64,000 bases of DNA from Gammaproteobacteria bacterium. GTDB lineage: Bacteria; Pseudomonadota; Gammaproteobacteria; Pseudomonadales; PIVM01. The translations under genes were made by a program, and so were the position numbers. Positions within the stretch are counted from its first letter, which is position 1. Each line of letters starts with the position of its first letter. Shown here piece after piece: positions 18,810 to 26,215 of the stretch. A model generated the notes under the pieces. That model made no database searches and was not told where the DNA came from. It saw only the letters and a program-made list of their open reading frames with translations. Where the stretch lies: contig PIVM01000004.1 of assembly GCA_003353945.1 (NCBI GenBank), forward strand, positions 1 through 64,000, given 5' to 3'.

Positions 18810-19334
18810 ATGTCAGAGGAAATTCCGGAAATTTCTCCAGAGGTTGAAACCCTGATCGGTAAGCCTCTTTACGAGGAAGAAACCGAATTCGATATCGAAA
18901 TGGGTTATGTCTATAACACCATGGCGGCCGTACAGAACGGCAATCCCTTGTATTGGGATAAAGCTGTTGCGCAAGAACTTTGCGGCGGTCAGATTGCACC
19001 GCCCACGATGTTATCGGTCTGGTTCAGGCCGCATTACTGGTCGCCGGGTTTTGAGGGTGAGCGCACGGCGCTGCAAACTCATTTTGATCTCAAGCGCATG
19101 CTGGAATTGCCGGAGGCCATTATTGCTGGCAACGAATCGATTTTTGGTGTGCCGGTGCGCATCGGCGATAAATTGAAGACCCATCAGGTGATTAAATCGA
19201 TCAGTGATGTCAAAAACACGAAAGTCGGTGAAGGCCGTTTCTGGGTGATTAATGTGGAGTGCGTTAATCAACACGGTGAACATGTCGGTACTGACATCTA
19301 CACCTGCCTCGGTTACAGGAGACCAGCAAAATGA
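18810..19334 (+). CDS. MaoC-like hydratase, N-terminal-type (FAS1-like dehydratase) subunit
   Basis: A 174-residue single hot-dog protein of the MaoC N-terminal / FAS1-like dehydratase family, with NGNPLYWDKAVAQE and GGQIAPPTM. In two-domain hydratases this half shapes the acyl pocket and lacks the Asp/His dyad. Its stop overlaps the next gene by four bases (ATGA), so the two products are probably translated together and pair as a heterodimer. GAGGAG precedes the start. The arrangement resembles ChsH1/ChsH2 of steroid side-chain degradation, although no DUF35 extension is present. Confidence 0.85.
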   Translation: MSEEIPEISPEVETLIGKPLYEEETEFDIEMGYVYNTMAAVQNGNPLYWDKAVAQELCGGQIAPPTMLSVWFRPHYWSPGFEGERTALQTHFDLKRMLELPEAIIAGNESIFGVPVRIGDKLKTHQVIKSISDVKNTKVGEGRFWVINVECVNQHGEHVGTDIYTCLGYRRPAK

Positions 19335-19819
19335 GTGTGGCAGAGATAAAAGGCCTGACGGTTGATCAAATCAAAGTGGGTGACGAATTGCCACCGCTAA
19401 CCCAGCCGGTAACTGCGACTACCGTTGTGTTGGGAGCGCTGGCTGCGCGGGATTGGCGTCCCATGCACCACGATAAGGATTTTGCCGTCAATCGTAATGG
19501 TGTAAAGGATATTTTTATCAATACGCCCAATAACGCGGCGTGGTTTGAGCGTTATATTACTGACTGGGCTGGTCCGAAAGGTCGCTTGGGCAGAATGAAA
19601 TTCAAGATGAGCAGTTCGGTATTTCCAGGTGACGAAATGGCGATGTCCGGGAAAGTGGATAATATTGTCACTGACGATACGGGTTGTTGCTGGTTGGAGT
19701 TAAGCGTTGCGGTTTCTGTCGATGGCAAGGTTTCCACCTCCTGTCAGACTCGCATCGCCGTACCGAAAGATGAGAATGATAATCCCTGGGCTCGTAAAGG
19801 GGATGATTGGAAACCATAG
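19331..19819 (+). CDS. MaoC-like enoyl-CoA hydratase, catalytic subunit
   Basis: A 162-residue hot-dog protein with the R-hydratase dyad: Asp41 and His46 in RDWRPMHHDKDFA. It should add water to an enoyl-CoA, completing the active site with the preceding subunit, with which it overlaps by four bases. AGGAGA lies upstream of the ATG inside the previous gene. Length is normal for a single hot-dog unit. It probably follows the acyl-CoA dehydrogenase step in the same pathway. Confidence 0.87.
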   Translation: MSVAEIKGLTVDQIKVGDELPPLTQPVTATTVVLGALAARDWRPMHHDKDFAVNRNGVKDIFINTPNNAAWFERYITDWAGPKGRLGRMKFKMSSSVFPGDEMAMSGKVDNIVTDDTGCCWLELSVAVSVDGKVSTSCQTRIAVPKDENDNPWARKGDDWKP

Positions 19820-19846
19820 GTTTCAAAAGGTTCGTTAGGTATATAT

Positions 19847-19876
19847 GTAGGGTGCAATAAGCTTGCGCATTGCACC
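19847..19876 (+). repeat. REP-like palindrome, single unit
   Basis: GGTGCAAT and ATTGCACC arms flank AAGCTTGCGC, preceded by GTAG. The same unit occurs twice in inverted orientation at 24,638-24,716, so it belongs to a dispersed REP-like family. It lies in the gap between the hydratase and dehydrogenase genes. Confidence 0.8.
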
Positions 19877-20003
19877 TTCGGAATTGGGTAGAATTTAATG
19901 GCATTGCTCGCAAGCGGTAGCTTAAGCATGTGCCATTCATTATTAGAAAAAACCAAATAAATTAACCGTTAATCAGAATACAGCGTTAAGAGAGGCATCT
20001 TCC

Positions 20004-21164
20004 ATGGATCTAAGTTTTAGTGAAGAGCAAACTATCCTGCAGGATATGGTGAAAAGTCTTTGTGATGATTGCAGCACTACTGAAGTCGTCAGAGAGATGG
20101 AAAATGATGCCATCGGCATTCCTGAAAATCTTTGGAATCAGATCAAGGAAACGGGTCTGCTCAGCATTATGTTGCCGGAAGAACACGGTGGCATGGGCTT
20201 GAGCCTGCTTGACTGCGCCATTATCTATGAAGAGCTTGGTCGTGGTCTGTCACCAATGCCGCATTTTGTGAGTGCCGTGATGGCTGCGGGCCTGATTGTG
20301 AAAGCCGGTAGCGACGAGCAACAATCAGAGCTGCTTCCGGCGATTGCCAGTGGTGATCTGATTATGACGCCAGCATGGATGGAGCCTGACAATGGCTTCG
20401 GTCCAGAAGGCGTGCAAGTGCGTGCAGAAAGCGCCGGTGATTCCTACACAATCAATGGTGTGAAGCGCCACGTATTGTATGCCAAGGCAGCACAAAAACT
20501 CGTTGTATTGGCTAGAACCGGTGATGCTGAAGAAGCAATCGATTTATTTGTGGTTGACACTGATGCGCCGGGCGTTGAATTGGAACAGCAATTGTCCATG
20601 GCTTCTGATACCCAATACAAGGTGACTTTCAATAACGTGAAAGTGCCTGCCTCAAGCCGTATCGGTGCTGAGCAAAGTGGTTGGGCTACCTGGCAGGAAG
20701 CCATGTACGAAGGCATTGTCCTGTTAGCGGCCCAAGCAGTGGGTGGTACAGATAAGGCGCTTGAGATAACTGTGCAGTATTCCAAAGAGCGTGAGCAGTT
20801 CGGTAAGCCAATCGGTGCATTCCAGTCACTGGCGCATTATATGGCAGATGCAGCCACAGATATTGCAGGGGCCAGAACCCTGGTATGGGAAGCAGCCTGG
20901 GCGCATAGTGAAGGTAAATCCATCAAACGCTTGGCGCCCATGGCCAAACTGTTTGCCTGTAATGTGTTTCGTGAAACCACGCAAAAATGTGAGCAAATCT
21001 ATGGCGGTTACGGTTTTACGCTGGAATATGATATCCAGCTCTATTTCCGTCGCGCCAAGCAACTGCAGTTAAACTGGTGGGATTCACGTTATCTTGAGGA
21101 TCTGGTCGCTGCAGAAGTGCTGGATTCAGGCGAAAGAACGATTCCTGATCCATTCAGCGTTTGA
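20004..21164 (+). CDS. Acyl-CoA dehydrogenase
   Basis: A 386-residue acyl-CoA dehydrogenase distinct from the one at 16.3 kb. Motifs include MLPEEHGGMGLS, SKEREQFGKPIGAFQS (FAD/dimer contact) and IYGGYGFTLEYDIQLYFRR. The usual YSEPxAGSD stretch is replaced by AWMEPDNGFGPEG, and the C terminus ends in LNWWDSRYLED instead of an IYEGTxEI motif. Glu236 aligns with the catalytic base of isovaleryl-CoA dehydrogenase. Subunits with such changes can pair with a second dehydrogenase in heterotetramers, as in ChsE1-ChsE2. GAGAGG precedes the ATG. It is followed by a strong terminator hairpin. Confidence 0.9.
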   Translation: MDLSFSEEQTILQDMVKSLCDDCSTTEVVREMENDAIGIPENLWNQIKETGLLSIMLPEEHGGMGLSLLDCAIIYEELGRGLSPMPHFVSAVMAAGLIVKAGSDEQQSELLPAIASGDLIMTPAWMEPDNGFGPEGVQVRAESAGDSYTINGVKRHVLYAKAAQKLVVLARTGDAEEAIDLFVVDTDAPGVELEQQLSMASDTQYKVTFNNVKVPASSRIGAEQSGWATWQEAMYEGIVLLAAQAVGGTDKALEITVQYSKEREQFGKPIGAFQSLAHYMADAATDIAGARTLVWEAAWAHSEGKSIKRLAPMAKLFACNVFRETTQKCEQIYGGYGFTLEYDIQLYFRRAKQLQLNWWDSRYLEDLVAAEVLDSGERTIPDPFSV

Positions 21165-21173
21165 CCTTGACTT

Positions 21174-21214
21174 AAAAAAAGGGGTCAGAGTTAATTTTTC
21201 TGACCCCTTTTTTT
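21174..21214 (+). terminator. Strong hairpin terminator built from a GGGGTCAG repeat
   Basis: A 15-bp perfect stem (seven A plus GGGGTCAG against its complement) with an 11-nt loop and a terminal T run lies 10 bp after the dehydrogenase stop. It should terminate transcription in both directions. The same GGGGTCAGAG sequence recurs downstream as a dispersed repeat. Confidence 0.78.
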
Positions 21215-21247
21215 GTTCGCCAGAAAAATTGACTCTGTCCCCTTTTT
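21181..21247 (+). repeat. GGGGTCAGAG-type inverted repeat, left copy
   Basis: GGGGTCAGAGTTAATTTTTC at 21,181 is answered by an inverted near-copy (GAAAAATTGACTCTGTCCCC) ending at 21,242. The repeat runs to within a few bases of the DUF2889 start codon. A related element lies after that gene. Confidence 0.85.
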
Positions 21248-21248
21248 T

Positions 21249-22004
21249 ATGTCATTTATTCTCAATCCCGAATACGGCACTGGCATTTTTCGCAGACGAA
21301 TTTACTTGCAGTCTGAGACCGGCCAGGTCCTGGCAGAACTGGAAGACACGAACCACGCTTTTCGTGTTTACCTGAAACATGACGGTCAGCAGGTGCTGGC
21401 CATAGAAACTGAAGCTGTTCGCTTTCCATACAATACCTGTCCGTCAGCCGCAGAAGAGATTAAAAAACTCGTGGGAGTTGCCCTGGATGCCGATACCATT
21501 ACCATTCGTCAACTAGCCGATCCCGGCAGAAATTGCACGCATCTGCATGACCTTGCGAGCTTGGCTATGGCCCATAGCCAGCGTCAAGAGCAGGAAAGAG
21601 TGTATGATGTGCAAATTCCTGATGAGCTTGATGGTAGTGCGACACTGAGCGTGTTATGTAATGGTCACACCGTGCATAATTGGCAGCTGGAAATGCCGCA
21701 CAAAATAGCCGCTTCTTCCTCGTTTGAAGAGGGACCGTTATTCAGAGGTTTTTTTGCGTGGGCAACACGCTATTTTTCTGGTGATAACTTGGAGGCTGCT
21801 CTAGTATTGCAGCGCGGCTATTTTGTTGCGCAGACCCGACGTTATGATTTTAAAAACTTTACAGGAAGAGCTGCTGCAGAGGATAGTCGACGACCCGATG
21901 CATGTTATACGTACAATACTGGCATTGTTGAGCAAGCGTTTCAGGTAGAGAATGCCATTCGGGATTTTACCGATACATCCGAAAAATTATTGAAATTCGA
22001 ATAA
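21249..22004 (+). CDS. DUF2889-like protein
   Basis: A 251-residue protein. Its core (HAFRVYLKHDGQQVLAIETEA, TCPSA, NCTHLHDLASLAMAH) looks like DUF2889, a family often found beside acyl-CoA genes but without a known biochemical role. The ATG at 21,249 immediately follows a repeat arm and T-run, so no Shine-Dalgarno is visible; a TTG at 21,213 is an alternative start. It lies between the second dehydrogenase and two CoA-transferases in the same direction, but is set apart from both by palindromic repeats. No signal peptide or membrane segment is seen. Confidence 0.66.
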   Translation: MSFILNPEYGTGIFRRRIYLQSETGQVLAELEDTNHAFRVYLKHDGQQVLAIETEAVRFPYNTCPSAAEEIKKLVGVALDADTITIRQLADPGRNCTHLHDLASLAMAHSQRQEQERVYDVQIPDELDGSATLSVLCNGHTVHNWQLEMPHKIAASSSFEEGPLFRGFFAWATRYFSGDNLEAALVLQRGYFVAQTRRYDFKNFTGRAAAEDSRRPDACYTYNTGIVEQAFQVENAIRDFTDTSEKLLKFE

Positions 22005-22013
22005 AGAAAAGGA

Positions 22014-22101
22014 AAGGAAAATGGGGTCAGAGTCAATTTCTTTTGAGGAAGTAACTCAGTGCTCCCTTTTTTAAGAAATTGACTCTGACCCCATTTTCCT
22101 T
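22014..22101 (+). repeat. 29-bp perfect inverted repeat of GGGGTCAGAG type, right copy
   Basis: The arms 22,014-22,042 and 22,073-22,101 are perfect reverse complements over 29 bases, with a 30-base loop. The core GGGGTCAGAGTCAATTT matches the left copy before the DUF2889 gene. It lies in the gap before the next CoA-transferase and could act as an attenuator or terminator, or be a non-autonomous mobile repeat. Confidence 0.92.
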
Positions 22102-22132
22102 CTTTCAACCCAACCACACCGGAGGAAAAAAC

Positions 22133-23344
22133 ATGTCCGATGGAGCATTAGCAGGTATTAAGGTAGTCGACTTCGGTCAAGTCGTCTCCGCACCGTTTTG
22201 TGCCAAACTATTCAGTGACTATGGCGCCGATGTCATCAAGGTAGAATTGCCCGAAGGCGATGCTGCCCGACATATGGGGCCCTTTCCCAAGGATGAACCG
22301 CATGTGGAAAAAAGCGGTTTGTTTTTTGTTAACAACACCAACAAGCGTGGCGTGACCTGCGACGTGCGCACCGAGGCAGGAAAAGCACTGTTTCTGCGAT
22401 TACTGCAATGGGCGGATGTGTTGATTGAAAATAACCTGCCGCAACAGATGAAAGACTGGGGCCTGGATTACCAGAGCATGGCAGCGGTCAATGATCAACT
22501 GGTTGTCATCTCCATCACGCCTTTTGGTCAAACTGGGCCGTACAGTGCTTGGAATGGTTATGACCTCAACGCTTATCACTTATCAGGTGCCAGCTCGCGT
22601 TATTGTGGTCGCCCCGGTGAAACACCACTGGAGCATGGTACGTTCGCAGCGGATTATTTTGGTGCGGTATCAGCGGCTACTTGGGGTATGGCGGCAACCT
22701 ATGGTCGCAAAAACGTCGGTGGTGGTCAGCAGGTTGATGTTTCCACAGCCGAATGTATTGCTGCTGCGTTTGTTGGTGGGCAGAACATTGGTGGTTATGC
22801 CCAGGACGGTAAGTTCGATAAGCGCACTGGTGTGGGTATGCCCTTGGGGGCGCCGGCTACCATCATGCCCTGCAAAGACGGTCATGTCTGGATGTTGGCG
22901 CTGGAGCCAGGGCAGTGGTCTGGACTTAAGGACGTGATGGGCAATCCCGAATGGGCGGAGATGGAATTATTTGATGATATGTTTATGCGCGCCCAGAACG
23001 CTGATGTTATCTATCCCTTTATCGAAGAGTGGACCCTGCAGCACGGTAAGATGGAAATAATGGAAAAATGCCAGGCTGCGGGCTGTCCGATTACGGCCGT
23101 GTTTACTGTGGCTGAAGCCGCCGAGCATCCACATCTTAGCGCTCGCGAGTATTTTGTCGATATGGAGCATCCGGCGCTGGGTAAACTGAAAAATATCGGC
23201 GCGCCCTTTAAGCTGCCGGCGAGTCCAGGTGGCCCCACGACAGCAGCGCCACTGCTGGGTCAGCATAACCAGGAAGTCTACGGATCTGTGCTGGGTCTTA
23301 GCGAGACGGAAATCACTCAACTTCAATCTGATGGCGCCATCTAG
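22133..23344 (+). CDS. Family III CoA-transferase (CaiB/BaiF)
   Basis: A 403-residue protein starting at ATG 22133 behind GGAGG; in-frame codons upstream lie inside the palindrome and are not considered coding. It has the N-terminal VVDFGQVVSAPFCAKLFSDYG, the NTNKRGVTCDVR motif, the FGQTGP motif and catalytic-position Asp174 in AADYFGAVSA. It is followed after 17 bp by another CoA-transferase of similar length, suggesting a two-subunit enzyme such as benzylsuccinate CoA-transferase BbsEF. The substrate is unknown. Confidence 0.89.
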   Translation: MSDGALAGIKVVDFGQVVSAPFCAKLFSDYGADVIKVELPEGDAARHMGPFPKDEPHVEKSGLFFVNNTNKRGVTCDVRTEAGKALFLRLLQWADVLIENNLPQQMKDWGLDYQSMAAVNDQLVVISITPFGQTGPYSAWNGYDLNAYHLSGASSRYCGRPGETPLEHGTFAADYFGAVSAATWGMAATYGRKNVGGGQQVDVSTAECIAAAFVGGQNIGGYAQDGKFDKRTGVGMPLGAPATIMPCKDGHVWMLALEPGQWSGLKDVMGNPEWAEMELFDDMFMRAQNADVIYPFIEEWTLQHGKMEIMEKCQAAGCPITAVFTVAEAAEHPHLSAREYFVDMEHPALGKLKNIGAPFKLPASPGGPTTAAPLLGQHNQEVYGSVLGLSETEITQLQSDGAI

Positions 23345-23361
23345 GCGGGAGGAAACAGAAC

Positions 23362-24582
23362 ATGGCAAATGCACTTCCGTTACAAGGTATTCGCGTGGTC
23401 AATTTTGGCTGGGTATGGGCGGGTCCGGTCGTCGGGCAGACCCTGGGTTTTCTAGGGGCTGATGTCTTTAAAGTTGAATCCTATGCGCGGGTGGATATGA
23501 CGCGTAACCTGCCACCTTTCGCTAATGGCGAGCCAGGACCCAATCGCAGTCTGTCCAATCACGCCTGCTGGGCGGGTAACGGCTCGGTTTCCCTGAATCT
23601 GAAAAAGCCTGAAGCTAAAAAACTGGTATTGGAATTGATTGCACAATCCGATGTGGTTATTGAAAATTTTGGTCCTGGCGTGATGGATGAGCTGGGTTTG
23701 GATTATGAAACGCTTAAAAAAGCCAAGGAGGACATTGTGATGTTCTCCATGCCTGCGGCGGGGTTAAATGGACCTCTGAAAAATGTGCGCACCTACGGTT
23801 TAAGTCTGACTTCGACTACCGGGCTTGACAGTTTGGTAGGTTATAAGGGCGGTGGCCCGATTCCGGTGGAAAACGCCTATTCCGATCCATTTGCCGGTAT
23901 TTTTGGCGCTTTTGCCATCCTGACCGCGCTGAATCATCGCGATAACAGTGGCCAGGGTCAGCATGTGGATTTCTCCCAGCAGGAAGCCATTATGCAGATG
24001 GTAGGTCCGGCCTATATGGATTATGTGTTAAATGATCGCATCGGCGGCCCCAAAGGTAATGAGCACCCCGTTGCGGCGGCGGCGCCTCATGGTGTTTTCC
24101 CCTGCGATGGCGATGACCGCTGGATCAGTATCGTCGCCGGGAATGATGCAGAGTGGCAGCAACTGGTGAAGGCGATGGATGATCCAGATTGGACCATGGC
24201 AGACGAATTTGCCACGCTCGATCAACGTATTGCCCATATTGATGACCTGCATAGCAAGTTGGCGCAGTACACGGCGAACTTTGGCGATCATGAATTGTCG
24301 GAGAAGCTACAGCAGTTTGGAGTGGCTGCCACGCCCGTATTAAATGTGGCTGATCTGTATAACGATCCACATTACAAGGCACGCAATACCTATGTGGAAG
24401 TCACGCATCCGCTGGATTTTCAGGAAACCATCTACGGAGCCTATGTCAAAACCAGCAAAACCGAGGCGGATATCAAGCCCGGCCCGACTATCGGTCAGGA
24501 TAATGAGCGTGTTCTAAAAGGCATTTTAGGGCTGTCGGATGCGCGTTATGATGAGCTGGTTGAGCAGCAGGTGATTTACTAG
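23362..24582 (+). CDS. Family III CoA-transferase (CaiB/BaiF)
   Basis: A 406-residue protein with VVNFGWVWAGPVVGQTLGFLG at the N terminus, FGPGVMDELGLDYE, and catalytic-position Asp175 in AYSDPFAGIFGAF. GGGAGG precedes the ATG. It is the last gene of the acyl-CoA set, and transcription is probably coupled to the preceding CoA-transferase. The N-terminal WAGP motif is shared with many CaiB proteins of aromatic and terpenoid catabolism. No terminator hairpin is obvious, but a REP-like palindrome lies 55 bp after the stop. Confidence 0.89.
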   Translation: MANALPLQGIRVVNFGWVWAGPVVGQTLGFLGADVFKVESYARVDMTRNLPPFANGEPGPNRSLSNHACWAGNGSVSLNLKKPEAKKLVLELIAQSDVVIENFGPGVMDELGLDYETLKKAKEDIVMFSMPAAGLNGPLKNVRTYGLSLTSTTGLDSLVGYKGGGPIPVENAYSDPFAGIFGAFAILTALNHRDNSGQGQHVDFSQQEAIMQMVGPAYMDYVLNDRIGGPKGNEHPVAAAAPHGVFPCDGDDRWISIVAGNDAEWQQLVKAMDDPDWTMADEFATLDQRIAHIDDLHSKLAQYTANFGDHELSEKLQQFGVAATPVLNVADLYNDPHYKARNTYVEVTHPLDFQETIYGAYVKTSKTEADIKPGPTIGQDNERVLKGILGLSDARYDELVEQQVIY

Positions 24583-24637
24583 AAGGTAGATCGCCGATAC
24601 TGCTTCACTCTCTTGTTGGGCTAAGCTGCTAAAGTAT

Positions 24638-24716
24638 GTAGGGTGCAATAAGCTTGCCGCATTGCACCGATCTTAAATGAGTTCAGAGGTGCAATGCGCA
24701 AGCTTATTGCACCTAC
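24638..24716 (+). repeat. REP-like palindromes, paired in inverted orientation
   Basis: Two GTAG(G)GTGCAATAAGC units (24,638-24,668 and 24,687-24,716) are in inverted orientation around an 18-base spacer, a BIME-like pair. Each unit is itself a palindrome and matches the single copy at 19,847. Such elements often sit between genes at transcript ends. Confidence 0.85.
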
Positions 24717-24829
24717 AAGGGTTATTTATACTGCAGCGTTTAACGGCATTGACCAACGGGAGAGGCTTCAAAACTGCCCCCTGCGTTTTCTCGTTTCCAT
24801 GCTGCCTATGAGAACCAACAGGTCCATCT

Positions 24830-26161
24830 ATGAAGCTGAAAATAGGCTTGTTATTGCTTAAGCATTCCCTTCTTTTCTTGAGTGGTATGCTATTACTGAG
24901 TTCCGCCGTACAGGCCAGCAGCTTTACACTGGTCTATTCCGGCAACCTGAATGGCGAGCTGGAGCCCTGCGGTTGTTCCGCAATGGCGAATTTCGGTGGT
25001 ATTAAGCGGCGAGCGACAGCGTTGTCAGCCCTGCGCCAGCAACTGGCGGAAAAAGACCAGGCATTGTTTGTGGTGTCCAATGGCGGTTTAATCACCGAGC
25101 ACGACAGTAGTGACCGCATACGCTCCGACTATATTTTTTCCGGCATGGCCTCTCTGGCTTACGATGCCATTGCAGTGCAGTCTCATGATATGGGTTTTGG
25201 TATTGACCTGATGTTGCCGGATCAACTGCCCTGGGTATCACCGCATCCGGCTTTTCCTGATCGACGCCTGCTGAAAACACAAGGAACAAAACTGGCCGTG
25301 TTCAGTTGGCCTGAATTTCAATGGGTAGCAAATAGCCAGCTAAAAAAAGTCGATGAAGATTTGTCAGAGGCGCTACGTGCTGCCAAGAAATCCGGTTATA
25401 TAACCCTGTTGTTTTCGCCGCTTGAAAAAGACGATGCGTTAAAAAAGTTGCCAGCAGGCGCGATCGATATATTGGTGGTACGAGGCCGTGATGAACAAAT
25501 CAAGGAACCCGAATTGATTAACGGCATGCTGGTCATAAGTCCTGGTACACGCGGTATGTTAATGGGACAACTTGAATTGCAAACCGATGCTAACGGTGCG
25601 ATCACATCGCATTCTCACCAGATTATCGAGTTGAGTGATCAGTTGGCAGATGCAGAATCCCTCACTGGTTGGTATGAGCAATACAACGATGCCATCAGTC
25701 AGCATTACAAAGCGCTGGTGAAAAAGCGTAAGGAAAAAGACGAGGGGCAATCTCCCTATGTGGGTGCGCAAAGCTGTGGCATTTGCCATGTGGAGCAACA
25801 CAAAATCTGGCAGGAAAGTCAACATGCCAATGCGCTGGCCTCATTAACCGAAGTGAAAAAGGATTTTGATCCGCATTGCCTGGGTTGTCATACGGTGGGA
25901 TTTGAGCAGGCGGGCGGATACCTGGATCAATATATTACGGCTGAATTAGCCAATGTGCAGTGTGAAAACTGTCATGGCACCGGGAGGGAGCATAGCCAGA
26001 ATCCCACGATAAAACTGCCGAATCAGCAATTACTGGAACAACCCGTTTGTTTGAAATGTCATAACCGGGAGCACAGCCCGGAGTTTAAGCTGGAAGAGTA
26101 CTGGCCTAAGATCGAACATGGTCTGGCTAAGCCGGATGAAAATCAGGGGATTTCCGGTTAA
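24830..26161 (+). CDS. Tetraheme cytochrome c-554-like protein with N-terminal UshA-like domain
   Basis: A 443-residue exported protein with a signal peptide (about residues 1-29, ending near VQASS). The N-terminal half begins YSGNLNGELEPCGCS and FGGIKRRA, a pattern seen in proteins related to 5'-nucleotidase/UshA metallophosphatases. The metal-binding DxH motif is replaced by NLNG, so phosphatase activity is unlikely. The C-terminal part carries four CxxCH heme motifs starting at Cys316, Cys350, Cys378 and Cys407, like cytochrome c-554. It is probably a periplasmic electron carrier; donor and acceptor are unknown. It is followed after about 55 bp by a lipoprotein gene. Confidence 0.84.
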   Translation: MKLKIGLLLLKHSLLFLSGMLLLSSAVQASSFTLVYSGNLNGELEPCGCSAMANFGGIKRRATALSALRQQLAEKDQALFVVSNGGLITEHDSSDRIRSDYIFSGMASLAYDAIAVQSHDMGFGIDLMLPDQLPWVSPHPAFPDRRLLKTQGTKLAVFSWPEFQWVANSQLKKVDEDLSEALRAAKKSGYITLLFSPLEKDDALKKLPAGAIDILVVRGRDEQIKEPELINGMLVISPGTRGMLMGQLELQTDANGAITSHSHQIIELSDQLADAESLTGWYEQYNDAISQHYKALVKKRKEKDEGQSPYVGAQSCGICHVEQHKIWQESQHANALASLTEVKKDFDPHCLGCHTVGFEQAGGYLDQYITAELANVQCENCHGTGREHSQNPTIKLPNQQLLEQPVCLKCHNREHSPEFKLEEYWPKIEHGLAKPDENQGISG

Positions 26162-26215
26162 TATACGATACTTGGAAAATAAAAAGGAATGGACTGGAAA
26201 GTCTGGTGAGTGATT

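Noticed and set aside
21174..22101. Composite transposon carrying the DUF2889 gene
   Set aside because: The flanking palindromes are related, but no transposase or target-site duplication was found, so only a cassette-like arrangement is claimed.
12314..24582. Interpretation as a carnitine (cai) operon
   Set aside because: CaiB-like proteins are present but no CaiC ligase, CaiD crotonase, CaiT transporter or CaiE are found, and the gene order differs.
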